Origin: Camillea tinctor
Lineage: Eukaryota > Ascomycota > Sordariomycetes > Xylariales > Xylariaceae
Direction of reading: 5' to 3'
NCBI GenBank assembly: GCA_022578605.1
Contig: MU394077.1
Coordinates: 124,001-188,000 of the forward strand
Length of the DNA stretch: 64,000 nt
The notes below the pieces were generated by a model. The model searched no databases. It was not told where the DNA came from and saw only the letters and a list, made by a program, of their open reading frames with translations. Below are positions 38,884 to 48,017 of this stretch, in pieces (position 1 is the first letter of the stretch; each line of letters starts with the position of its first letter). The translations under genes were made by a program, and so were the position numbers.

Positions 38884-40263
38884 ATGACACCTTCCGCCGC
38901 CCCGGTTACCGGTGAACCGGAACCGAGTCTCACTTCTGCTGCCATCGAGCACAAGTTGGCCGAGGATCACCATCACGGTAACGGATTCTCAAACGGGAAC
39001 TCTAGTGCTCTGCCGCTGGAATACCACGAACTAGATGCTTCAAAGTTGACATACAGCTTGACTGACCGGTCTCGGGATGTGCCACCTCTTGGAGTGTCTG
39101 ACATCAACGGCGAAACCATATGCACTGATCATATGATCACCGCCGCCTGGTCAGCGAAAGGCGGCTGGGAGGCACCCGAACTCAAGCCTTATGGGCCTCT
39201 CGCCCTCATGCCTACTGCCTCTGTGCTCCACTACGCAACCGAGTGTTTTGAGGGCCTGAAGGCATACCGAGGATTTGATGGCAAGCTGCGTCTCTTCCGT
39301 CCAGACTGCAACTGCGCTCGCATGCTCATGTCTTCCGTTCGCATCAGCCTGCCTTCGTTCCCTCCGGAGGAACTTGAAAAGCTGATATTAGCGCTTATGG
39401 CCATTGACGGCGCAAAATGGTTACCGCGGGATCGTCCGGGGAGTTTCATCTACCTGCGCCCGACTATGATCGGCACCCAGTCGGCGCTGGGTGTACAGGC
39501 ACCGTCCAAGGCTTTGCTCTACATCATCGCTAGCTATATGCCATCGATGGATGCTCCCAATGGCGGCTTGAGACTCCATACCTCGCCAGATGACATGGTC
39601 CGCGCCTGGGTAGGCGGATTTGGCTATGCCAAAGTGGGTGCCAACTACGGTCCTTCACTTCTTGCCACCCAAGAGGCTCGATCAAGGGGGTTCGGCCAGA
39701 TCCTGTGGCTATATGGCGAAAAGGGACTTTGCACAGAAGCGGGTGCTAGTAATTTCTTTGTCGTATGGAAGACCCCTGAGGGGAAGATGCAGATGGTCAC
39801 CGCTCCCTTGGATGATAGGCTGATCCTTGACGGAGTGACGAGGCGGAGTGTGCTGTCCCTTGCACGCGAACACCTGGGTGATGAGGTCGAGATTGTGGAG
39901 AGGAAGTACACTATTGACGAGGTCGTACAGGCAGATGCTGATGGCAGGCTGTTGGAATCGTTCGCGGCTGGCACAGCAGTAAGTTATGCTTTCCTCCTTT
40001 CCATATTCTCTTGGGACACTCTCAACGGGATTCTTTTTTGTGTCTCTGTGGGGCAAGGGAATAAAAAAATACATTTCTTACTGACATCGTAACCATAGTA
40101 CTTCGTCTGTCCTATATCATTGATTCACCACCGCGGGCGAGACGTCCGAATCTCCATGGGTAAGGCGGGTGAAGGCGGCCCGATCACCTTGAAGCTCAAA
40201 GGATTGCTGAAAGATATCATGTACGGCAACATGGACCATGCGTGGGGAGTTGTCGTGCAATAA
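38884..40263 (+). CDS. branched-chain amino acid aminotransferase (class IV)
   Basis: PLP enzyme that interconverts Leu, Ile and Val with their 2-oxo acids. Exon 1 is 38884-39978. A GTAAGT donor and an ATAG acceptor lead to exon 2, 40099-40263, phase 0, giving 419 residues. The fold-type IV core is clear: ASVLHYATECFEGLKAYRG, LRLFRPDCNCARM, FIYLRPTMIGTQSALGV, the PLP lysine K250 in GYAKVGANYGPSLLATQEA, and TEAGASNFFVVW. After the splice comes AGTAYFVCPISLIHHRGRDV. There is no obvious mitochondrial presequence; the first 45 residues are acidic and His/Asn/Ser-rich, so a cytosolic form is likely. Some family positions differ: RISLPSF, where I would expect a Cys before the Leu-Pro, and Tyr in AGTAYFV. 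It may be a paralogue with altered specificity. It lies 1.6 kb downstream of the P450 on the same strand. Confidence 0.92.
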
Positions 40264-42383
40264 TAACGATAGAAACGGAATGAACAGAACAAAACCGAGG
40301 AGACAAAACAACAAGTCTGCATTCATCAGCAGAACGACTCCAATAACGCACATCTGTATCAAATCATCTCTAGTGCGGGGTTTGAGCTTATCCCTCGTCT
40401 GACTTTGTCTACAGAAACTTGGAATTTCCCCTGCTCTGCTTGGCTAGACAACGCGAGTGTCGGTGAGCCGCGTCTTTTAGGGTGTACGATACCTTACAAA
40501 GCTAGACGCTCCATCTTATCCCAGTCCGACGATTCGTGGACGCTCAATACGTTGCTCGGGTTTTGGGCTGTGTCGTTCATTTTAGAAATGTCATTACTAG
40601 TTTCTAATTGGATAGCACATACATACCTAGGTACCCAGGAACTTGACTTCCATATAGAGAGACATGAATTCTAGCGCTCCTCCGGAGTTCGAGGTGGGGG
40701 AACTGCACACAACGGGCTATTCCAGGTTTCTTGCATTCTTGCTTATTTACTTTGTTGTAGGCCTTATTTCTTTTCTTTCTATCTTGTTGGTTCCCAATTT
40801 TATCAAGGCTTTGGGCTGCATACTACTAACTCATTCAGAGCGATTGCCTGACTTGGAACGTGTCTCTGCTCTGGCCCCTAAAATGTGTTAGGACTTGGAG
40901 GAAAGTATCCTATAGATAAGCTTTACATATTAGACGTACAACAGAGCCTAGCGGCACTGATACTTTCGGGTTTGACGAATGTACGTTTATTAGTCCTTAT
41001 GAAGACACATTCGGTTGATGTACCTATTTCCCTACAAACCATAAGTCTCACTCCTCTGTTTGAGGTTACTGGTATACTAAGCTAGATGCCGTAGGCTGAG
41101 GAATATAGAGGATGGTTTCTCAAACAGATGAATGAATGAAGGAAGGATCCAATCCTTAGTCCACGTAAAATCTATGCCGACCCTCAACTCACTTAGAGAG
41201 GGGAATATATATGTGAATGGACTTATAGGGAGACTAACCCCCTCTGCCCCTCCGGGCACCCCATGTCTCACAAGCTACGTAGACACGCCCGGGTCTAGTA
41301 AGGTACCAGTCAGTCCATTCACACCGTCATACGTCTCTCTTATAGTGCTCTTCGTTTAGAAATACCTTTCTTATATTCTTCAACCCGAAGCCGAACCCTA
41401 ATCTCCAGTCCTCACTAAAACACGTTAGACTCGTGACAGGAGCAGAAAGCTAAGGGGAGTAGATCATAAAAGAGATGTGGTAGAAGCTTGCAACATAGAG
41501 GTAATACGTCGTGGGCACAGGAGAACCGCTGCCTGCTACGAGATACACGTATACGTGGGTACGTATGCTACGTGCGTAACCTAGCTTGTAATCCAACCAA
41601 CATTTGGTGTACCTCCATTATCTACCTATCTAATACATGGATGGGGAAGATCAGGGTTGAGTAAGTAGCCCGTAAGACAAAAAGACGAAGAAATGTCTAT
41701 CAAGTGACGACGACATGAGACACTAGGTCAGGTCAGTCTAGTCTCCCCGCGTGTATGCGTGTGTGTTAAGAATGTGGGAAACTACGCAAGCGCTCACCTA
41801 TAACGAAGAAGAAGGGGACGAGAGAAAAAAAAAGGAAAGAACCAAATGTCCGTAGGCTAAGTATATCCACGAGGTATTGTAGGTTGGAGGCTGGACTAAG
41901 ATAACTCATCTATTGGATATCGGCCTGGACACGTCAATGAAGAGGAAGGATACGTCTACTAAGTATCATTCCGCCCTTTTCTAGTTTATAGACAGTTCAA
42001 GCAAGTACCTAGGTTAGATAGGTAAGTAGTCTTTAGCTAAATAACTTGTCGCCATCCCGATTTCGAGCCAGCTTCTCCTATTCCTCGTACGGGAGTCCGA
42101 AATACCTTAACCATTATTACCATTCACCAGCTCTAAACCCCTAGAAAACAAGGCAGCTCAAATTTCTTCCTTTAAATGTACGACTGTTGATTTTGGCGAA
42201 ATTCATAGTATCATCTTGGCATCCTGCCTTATAACAGATAGAATGCAGCCTCTGACACCCCAGTGCACCTTGCGGACACTAGAGGGAATACTCCCACGAA
42301 GCATCCGACTGCATAACCACAGTAGAAAAAGCAGGGGAAAAAGTACGGTTCAACAATTTAGTTGCCATTGTACCGCAACACGA
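40264..42383. other. intergenic, no gene seen
   Basis: Two adjacent plus-strand frames, 40405-40674 and 40664-40891, include hydrophobic stretches (SRFLAFLLIYFVVGLISFLS) but have no splice logic or family features. Palindromes ACCTAGGT lie at 40625-40632 and 42007-42014. The remainder is featureless. Confidence 0.45.
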
Positions 42384-43454
42384 TCAGCTGCACAGGAACG
42401 ACTGCACAATGCTGGACGCTTCGTCCTCAATCTTCTGAAGAAATTCCTAGAGCTGAATCAGCACATCGCCCTATCGTATGATATCCGGGAACAGCAGCAA
42501 CACCCAATTTCTGCAGAATCCCCAGGGGGCCCACATACCTTCTCGTACTCCATCATCTCGTCCACGACCTCCTTGCTCTCCTTATCGAGATCGCCCACGA
42601 ACCCGAGCACGGCCTCTCTATGGGAAGACGGCATCCCGCTCGTCAACTTGGGCAAACCCCCACCGCGGCGGCGCTCACCTTCTCCATCGTCTGGGGAAGA
42701 AGGCGGGGGCGCCTCGGGGGCCGCGAGCAGAGCTTCTTTCCCGAGCTCTTCGATCTCGGCCTGGGCCTCCTCCTAGGTAGCCCACAGACCGGCGATTTCC
42801 GCAGCGGCGGACTCGAGCTTCTGCTCGAACGCACGGATCGCGTCCTCGATGGCCACGGTGGCCTGGCGTTTCTGGTTGTCCTCGCCCACGGCCTCGTAGT
42901 CAATCTTGGCGGCTCGCAGAGGTGCGTGGAGCTGGTTGCTTCGCGCCTGCAGTTGTGCGAGTTCGGTCTGGTTCGCCTTGATGCCATCTACGGCCTGGGT
43001 CGTCAGCTCTTTCTGGGCCTCCTCGAGCCGGGTGACAACACTTGAGTGTAGGGTTGTGCGCAGATCGGTGTAGCGTGCTGTTTTTGAGGTGTTAGCAGAG
43101 TAGTGAATCAACTGTGGTTCTACTAGACAGGATGGCACTTGGATATTGACGAGGGAAGAAGCATGGCATACTAATGAGCTCCGTCATGATAAGTGGCTCA
43201 TGCTCAGGAGATGGGCTCGGCTGGTATCGACGAGCTCTCAAGTGATCGTGAGAGGGATCATCCTCGTCAATAGGAGGCTTGCGGTGTCTATCAAACAAGG
43301 AGATGGCAGAGTAATGGGTACGGGGTTTCTTGGGTGGGGAGCGGAAAGCATTCTCGTCATCCACTACCAAACGGTCCCTGAATGTTACGGATTTGGGGGC
43401 CGGTTTGGTTGGGAGTGGTGTTGGGAGATGATCCGTGTATAAACGGGCATACAT
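42384..43454 (-). CDS. coiled-coil protein interrupted by an in-frame TAG
   Basis: Exons are 43454-43172, 43077-42539 and 42446-42384. Donors are GTATGC and GTATGT; acceptors are ACAG and CTAG. The frame is 294 codons plus stop, but codon 196 (42775-42773) is TAG. Up to the TAG it encodes 195 residues. A Pro/Arg-rich N-terminus (VTFRDRLVVDDENAFRSPPKKPR) is followed by a long heptad-like helix (TRLEEAQKELTTQ, ATVAIEDAIRAFEQKLESAA). Past the TAG the same frame continues the helix (EEAQAEIEELGKEALL), then HREAVLGFVGDLDKESKEVV, crosses the second intron and ends EDEASSIVQSFLCS. The downstream coding character and good splice sites suggest the full frame was, or is, translated. The family was not recognised; it resembles kinetochore or spindle coiled-coil proteins only in a general way. 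Confidence 0.65.
42762..42784 (-). other. predicted RNA hairpin with the premature TAG in its loop
   Basis: In the transcript, ten bases 42784-42775 pair with 42771-42762, including one G-U pair and one A-A mismatch, around the triloop AGG (42774-42772). The U of UAG closes the stem and the A (42774) is the first loop base. This is read directly from the sequence; its folding in vivo is inference. Confidence 0.6.
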
Positions 43455-44227
43455 AGTCGAGAAACTGGCTCGGAATACCACAGAAGTTTCGAATAAATAT
43501 GGTCAAGCTAGATCTATCGAGACTACTAAGATTTTATTACTTGAGATGGTAGTGTTCATGTAGGTGGCTAGTTTGTGAGAAAAAAAAAGGGAGATATTTG
43601 TTGGTGAAGGAATTATGTCCAGGTATAAAGTCAGTAGGTTTAGGGACTTAGGTATTTACCTATCCAGACGAGATTAGGCTATGTATGGAAGAGGGATACG
43701 GGTAGATGCCTGGGTAGACCTTAGGTAACATTTACACTGATTAAGCACAAGCGGTTACAGGCTTAGGGGGAAACGTAATATAAGGTTTCAGTGTACATAC
43801 CTGAATTGTAGATAACATCAATTGTGACTTCCCAAAGTGACTTTGGAATCTACGTGTGTGTAACCGTGAGTGTATATGTACTATGTACCTAGGTTAGGTA
43901 GGTTATGTACATAGTAGGTATGTAGGATAGTATCGGCCTACTTTGAACCTAGCAGGCGGCAGACATAGAAACCCCCCCCTTACACTCACTGAACCAAGTA
44001 ATGTTTTTAATTTGAATACCTGACAAATGGTACCCATCGCGTTAATATAACAACAAAAACAACAACAACAACCCGTAAAGAGAGACTCGCTATGGGAATT
44101 GAACCCACTCCCCGTAGGGCTGCCAAAGCAAGCTTTGAAGCTTGCGCCAAAAGGAAAAAGATTAAAAGGGGCCTTCGCCCAAAGGAAAGGAGAGAGGGTA
44201 GATCGACCATCATTAAGATGAGTAGCA
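43455..44227. other. intergenic, no gene seen
   Basis: Promoter of the coiled-coil gene lies at the start and the 3' region of the HNH gene at the end. ACCTAGGT at 43887-43894 is part of a longer imperfect palindrome running from ACATA to TATGT. A near-perfect 18-base inverted repeat GCAAGCTTTGAAGCTTGC is at 44128-44145, and a CAA microsatellite at 44049-44072. Confidence 0.5.
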
Positions 44228-45544
44228 CTAGTCATCCTCCTCCTCCTCCTCCTCCGAATCTTCTTTGTCCGCGTCTAGGTCTCCATCTTCGTCAGGGTCC
44301 TCATCTTCTTTGCTAGGCGTTGCGGCCTCAAGGACTCTGCGAACCATTTCATTGGTTTCGCTCGCGTTTAGTATTATAGGCGTCTCAAAGCCATTTCCAT
44401 TTAACCATGAACCTATCGACTCGATGTCGGTGGCTTCATAGTGACTAGCAAGGCCGAGTAGCAATTGCTTCCGAATATAGGGTCCCGGTGTTGGGAAAGG
44501 CTGTTGCGTATAGTACCGAGCCCAGATTTCTCGCCACCCCTCACGTTTGAGATCCTTGATTCGAATGAGGGCCATGATGAAATGAAAATACATGAAATAT
44601 GCGGCTGGTCGTCGGTGGTTGCGGAAAACCAGTTCCTTCCCGTCAATGTCTTGGCCTGTAAACCCTTGGCCAATCAGTGATTTTCGAATGTGAGGGTTGA
44701 CGACCTCTGTTCGCCATCTTGTGATTGGAGTTTCTGTCGCATCGGCCGGGACAACTACGATGTGATACTTGTCAAACCACGACTCTATGGTGGTAAACAA
44801 TAGTAGCCCATTGCTTCCTTTATAGATATCCTCCGAGCGGCTGCCAAATAGCATCTCGCAGACTTGTTCCCTCCTCGCAAAGAAAGGCACGATATGAGCA
44901 GCTTTTACCGTCGGTCGGCTCCACCACTGGCCAGATATGTGGCACCAGATCGCTTCTTGGACATCGTCATGTGGCTCGGGGCTGCCTTGGTAATAATCCA
45001 AGACATCTCTACGCCAGTTTTGTGGCCTTTTGGTGTCTGAAAGCCCATCACATTTGGCGTAAAGGGCCAGGAGGCATTCGGAAGCGGCCATATTGTTTGG
45101 CCACCAGAGCCGTACCTGTTCTGGGCCAGTTTGCAGTAGAGTCTTTTTTTTTTGGTGACTCCATAGATCGTCACCGACGGAGAGGTAGCGTTTGTTGAGG
45201 TTCGAGATACATTTTTCGGCCTCTTTGTGATCCATTTGACCGGCATCCCTCTTCTTAGCTATTATGTTTCGCTCTAAGCGAATCTCGGCTTTTTTGTTCA
45301 TAGCTACTTCGATCCCCATCGAGGCTAACCTCAGGCTATCCTGAATGTTTGGCTCCTGCGTCTCCCCGCCTGGCTCCGTTACTGAGCTTATTCGATGGGA
45401 GAAGTTTTCGTATGCCGTTCGCGATGCTTCCGAAGCCTGTCGCGCTTCGTTGAGATCTCTCATCTCCTTAGTCAGCGTATAAGGCCTAATGGCCATAGTG
45501 ATTTCGGGGGAGCCCGTGTTCTTAGGTTCCGGGGTGCTGGTCAT
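44228..45544 (-). CDS. HNH endonuclease-domain protein (HNH_2 type)
   Basis: Single exon, 438 residues. Residues about 213-262 contain the HNH_2 pattern: VKAAHIVPFFARREQ with the first His, YKGSNGLLLFTTIESWFDKYHIVVVP with the central Asn and a last His/Asp, and a hydrophobic core typical of fungal members. The N-terminal 200 residues are charged and helical (AIRPYTLTKEMRDLNEARQA) and end in QEAIWCHISGQWWSRPTVKAAH, the usual lead-in. The C-terminus is an extreme acidic tail (EEEEEEDD). By family knowledge the fold is a metal-dependent nuclease, but fungal HNH_2 proteins are mostly uncharacterised and their target is unknown. It lies in an accessory stretch with HET and STAND-like genes. A 37-bp tandem repeat lies in its upstream region. 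Confidence 0.88.
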   Translation of the reverse strand: MTSTPEPKNTGSPEITMAIRPYTLTKEMRDLNEARQASEASRTAYENFSHRISSVTEPGGETQEPNIQDSLRLASMGIEVAMNKKAEIRLERNIIAKKRDAGQMDHKEAEKCISNLNKRYLSVGDDLWSHQKKKTLLQTGPEQVRLWWPNNMAASECLLALYAKCDGLSDTKRPQNWRRDVLDYYQGSPEPHDDVQEAIWCHISGQWWSRPTVKAAHIVPFFARREQVCEMLFGSRSEDIYKGSNGLLLFTTIESWFDKYHIVVVPADATETPITRWRTEVVNPHIRKSLIGQGFTGQDIDGKELVFRNHRRPAAYFMYFHFIMALIRIKDLKREGWREIWARYYTQQPFPTPGPYIRKQLLLGLASHYEATDIESIGSWLNGNGFETPIILNASETNEMVRRVLEAATPSKEDEDPDEDGDLDADKEDSEEEEEEDD

Positions 45545-46120
45545 GGTTGTCTTGATTAAAGGAGTGTTTTGACAGATTCGCCTAGCAGGTTAATGTAGGA
45601 GTTGGACGTTGTGAATGGTGAAGAGATTTTTGTCAGATTTGCTCAAGGGGTAGTGGGTGTTAGAGTAGATTGTTGGGCTCGACACTTGGGGGTGTCGTTT
45701 GCCTTTATATAGGCATTGTGCGGTATGTACGGAGTAATCTTTCCTTAATAAAATAGCCTTTTAAATCCCCTCGCATTTCCCTCTATTGGTGCTTCCTTCA
45801 AATCTTCTTGTATTTCCCTCTATTGGTGCTTCCCTCAAATCCCCTCAACTCAGTTCACATGCTCATCAGTATTCATACCATGCAACGTATAAGACTTTAC
45901 TAGTTCGTAAGTTTTAAAGTTTAGGTAACCTTGACCAGCTCGAGGTATTTTGAGGTAGTTGGAGACTTAGCCCCTATTTCTTAACACTGGCAACCAGTCT
46001 TTCAACGCAGCCACGTAGATCAACTGGTAGCAAGGGTGAAAAAAGGGGCAAACACTCGACTACTTCAAATAATGTGGTAGGGAGGCGTGAGTTGTCCTAG
46101 CTCGCCATAAGGGCTATGTG
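45545..46120. promoter_or_regulatory. HNH gene upstream region
   Basis: Upstream of the minus-strand HNH gene. Contains the 37-bp repeat described next, each copy of which carries a CCAAT pentamer on the minus strand. No gene is seen. Confidence 0.4.
45764..45849. repeat. 37-bp tandem repeat, about 2.3 copies
   Basis: Units share TTTCCCTCTATTGGTGCTTC (starts 45776 and 45813) and flanking CAAATCCCCTC-like sequence, with a period of 37 bases. ATTGG is the complement of the CCAAT box. A related CTCTATTGGTG occurs once more near 50299. Confidence 0.75.
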
Positions 46121-46492
46121 ATGCTCGTGTTTGACACGCGGCAGAATCTGGCGGTTTCTGGGAATGAACTCAAGGACTGGGAGTTGAGTGGCCGCAAGAT
46201 TGGAATTGTACGAGGGAGCAGGTTTTATGTTAGCTATAAACCTACTCCTCTATATTTTCTGCCTCCTTCTGTTAGAACCACTAATACAAATCAGATGCGC
46301 AAGCGGGCATCTTCAAAGGATAAGACTGCCGCTCCCAACGCCGCCGGCTCCGGCTCTGCCGCTCCCGCCGCCGCCGCCGCCCAGAACCCTTCGCAGAAGG
46401 ATGATCTAGACTTCGATTTGGTCCTAGATTATGCCGGGGATGATGGCGAGAACGAGAACATCGGGGATTGGGAAGCTATGGACGACGACTAA
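46121..46492 (+). CDS. small acidic hypothetical protein (uncertain model)
   Basis: Frame of 123 codons from the ATG at 46121. The last part, from MRKRASSKDK through an Ala-rich run to DLDFDLVLDYAGDDGENENI and DWEAMDDD, has good coding character, a basic start and an acidic end. The middle (RFYVSYKPTPLYFLPPSV) looks less coding-like and ends in a plausible acceptor (CTTCTGTTAG), so an intron may remove it. No family was recognised. It is convergent with the phosphatase gene, 73 bases apart. Confidence 0.35.
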   Translation: MLVFDTRQNLAVSGNELKDWELSGRKIGIVRGSRFYVSYKPTPLYFLPPSVRTTNTNQMRKRASSKDKTAAPNAAGSGSAAPAAAAAQNPSQKDDLDFDLVLDYAGDDGENENIGDWEAMDDD

Positions 46493-46565
46493 GAAGAGGA
46501 GCACGATGCGTTACAATCCAGTTTATCACATTTATCTATCTGACCTCTGACCTTGGAAAAATAAA

Positions 46566-47565
46566 TTATGCCACTTCTGCCTTCACCAGCAATGGTACTA
46601 CAGACCCAGCAGCCACCCACACCTGTCTATGCTTCGTAACACTGTATAAAGCTCGAAGAACCCCAGAGTGGGCGGTGAGTGAGACCACGGTCGAGGACTT
46701 GTCACTGAAGATGTCATTCAGCAGTGCTGTCATGCGAGAGTTGATCTCTTCGTCCGACTCTCGCACTTCGGCTTTCCAATACTCGTCGTTCTCCACAAAG
46801 CCTCTCTCAATCTCATACTCAGGGTACTCATGGGCGATCCAGCTTCGAGGGCGGCGCCGATCGCATGTGTGGACGCCGAAACGCTCACGGAGGTTCTCCT
46901 TCACTATCGGCTTAAACGGTCTGTCACTTGGTACCTGAAGCCCCGAGTACGCGAGCTTCGTCGTCTTGAGGCACCGCGCTAAGGGGCTCGTGTAGTACTT
47001 CTGAGGCGGTGGCATCTTAAAATCTCGAATAGACTCCTCCCAGAACGTATTTAATTTTCGCGCCTGATTTTCTCCCTCCTCTGTGAGGAACGAGTCGAAC
47101 CAGACCAACTTGCCATCAGTTTCAAGATGCGACCAGTGCCTCTATCCACTTTTTTAGTCTCTCTTCAGCATGCAGTAAACGTTGATGGATCTGTACTTAC
47201 ATCCCATTCAGTGCGCCCGACCTGGGATTCCTTCACATTATGATACCCTTGGCCGTGTCGAATAGCACATATGAGCTTGTAAGTTGTCTTGCCCTGGCCT
47301 CTTGCATTGAGTTGATCTAAAAAGTAGCTAAATCGCTCCCACTGCGTCTTCTTTCCTTCTGGATCAAACTGAGCATCCGTCTCATAGGGCTGGTCGATCA
47401 ACCCGAGCTTAGGTGTCGTTGTCTAGGTTTAGTATGTTAGCTTCTTATTCTACTATGACAAAGATTCATTCTACTAACCGCCCGAAATCCTGGTCCTTCT
47501 TCCTCAAAGTCGTGCTGGAAGTAGCCCGACACAGCCTCAAACTTGATGCTGTCGTTTGCCGCCAT
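46566..47565 (-). CDS. histidine phosphatase / phosphoglycerate mutase family protein
   Basis: Cytosolic phosphohydrolase of the branch-1 histidine phosphatase superfamily; the substrate is unknown. Exons 47565-47479, 47422-47201 and 47141-46566, phase 0, give 294 residues. The N-terminus (AVSGYFQHDFEEEGPGFRA) is usual for the fungal group. The phospho-accepting motif is R84-H85-G86 in ICAIRHGQGYHNV. Arg in YYTSPLARCLKTT lies in the conserved second-Arg position, followed by ENLRERFGVHTCDRRR. The second catalytic His is in VVSLTAHSGVLRALYSV. All key residues are present, so the enzyme should be active. Typical annotations of such proteins are 'phosphoglycerate mutase family' or PMU1-like, but glycolytic activity is unlikely. 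Confidence 0.92.
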
Positions 47566-48017
47566 GTTGTTCTTATTCTGTTTTGCGAAATATGTGGTGA
47601 GGGTGAGATATGTAACGAGAATGAAAAATTCAAGAGCATTGGGTGCTCTCGGGCGCATAAATAGTGAGCAGCAAACAAAGGGTCGCCTTGTTTTCAGTGA
47701 TTTATAACCGGCCTACGAAAACTTCCCATCATATTCACTAACTACATAATAAATGATGTCAATCAATCACATGAATTGACGCAAGCAATAACAATAGCAT
47801 GAGCGTTAGGTCTGATCAGCTAACCAACAAGCGAGTATACTTTTTTCAGCTCTTGCGCCACATTCTTGTCTCACTTAGTTGAAATGAATGATTGGATGGA
47901 CCGTATGATACTCGAGGCAGCTGCCCGAAGGCTAGCAGCTCCCATCTCGAAATAAAAGGAGACAAATCATTCTTTTGCCCCGCTTCGCCCATTGTTTTCC
48001 CAGGATGCAGTTTTCTA
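47566..48017. promoter_or_regulatory. divergent promoter between phosphatase and HET genes
   Basis: 452 bases between two divergent starts. No clear motif is seen. The HET frame stays open upstream to 47892 but without an ATG. Confidence 0.4.

Noticed and set aside
40405..40891. Two adjacent frames with a hydrophobic segment
   Set aside because: They overlap in different phases, have no usable splice sites and match no family.
42216..43045. Plus-strand open frames of 100-186 codons
   Set aside because: Antisense to the coiled-coil gene, Ser/Arg/Pro-rich with no domain; the minus-strand model has proper introns.
44084..44150. tRNA-like segment on the minus strand (B-box-like GGTTCAATTCC with a T-arm)
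   Set aside because: No matching 5' acceptor strand and no D or anticodon arm could be built; not a functional tRNA.
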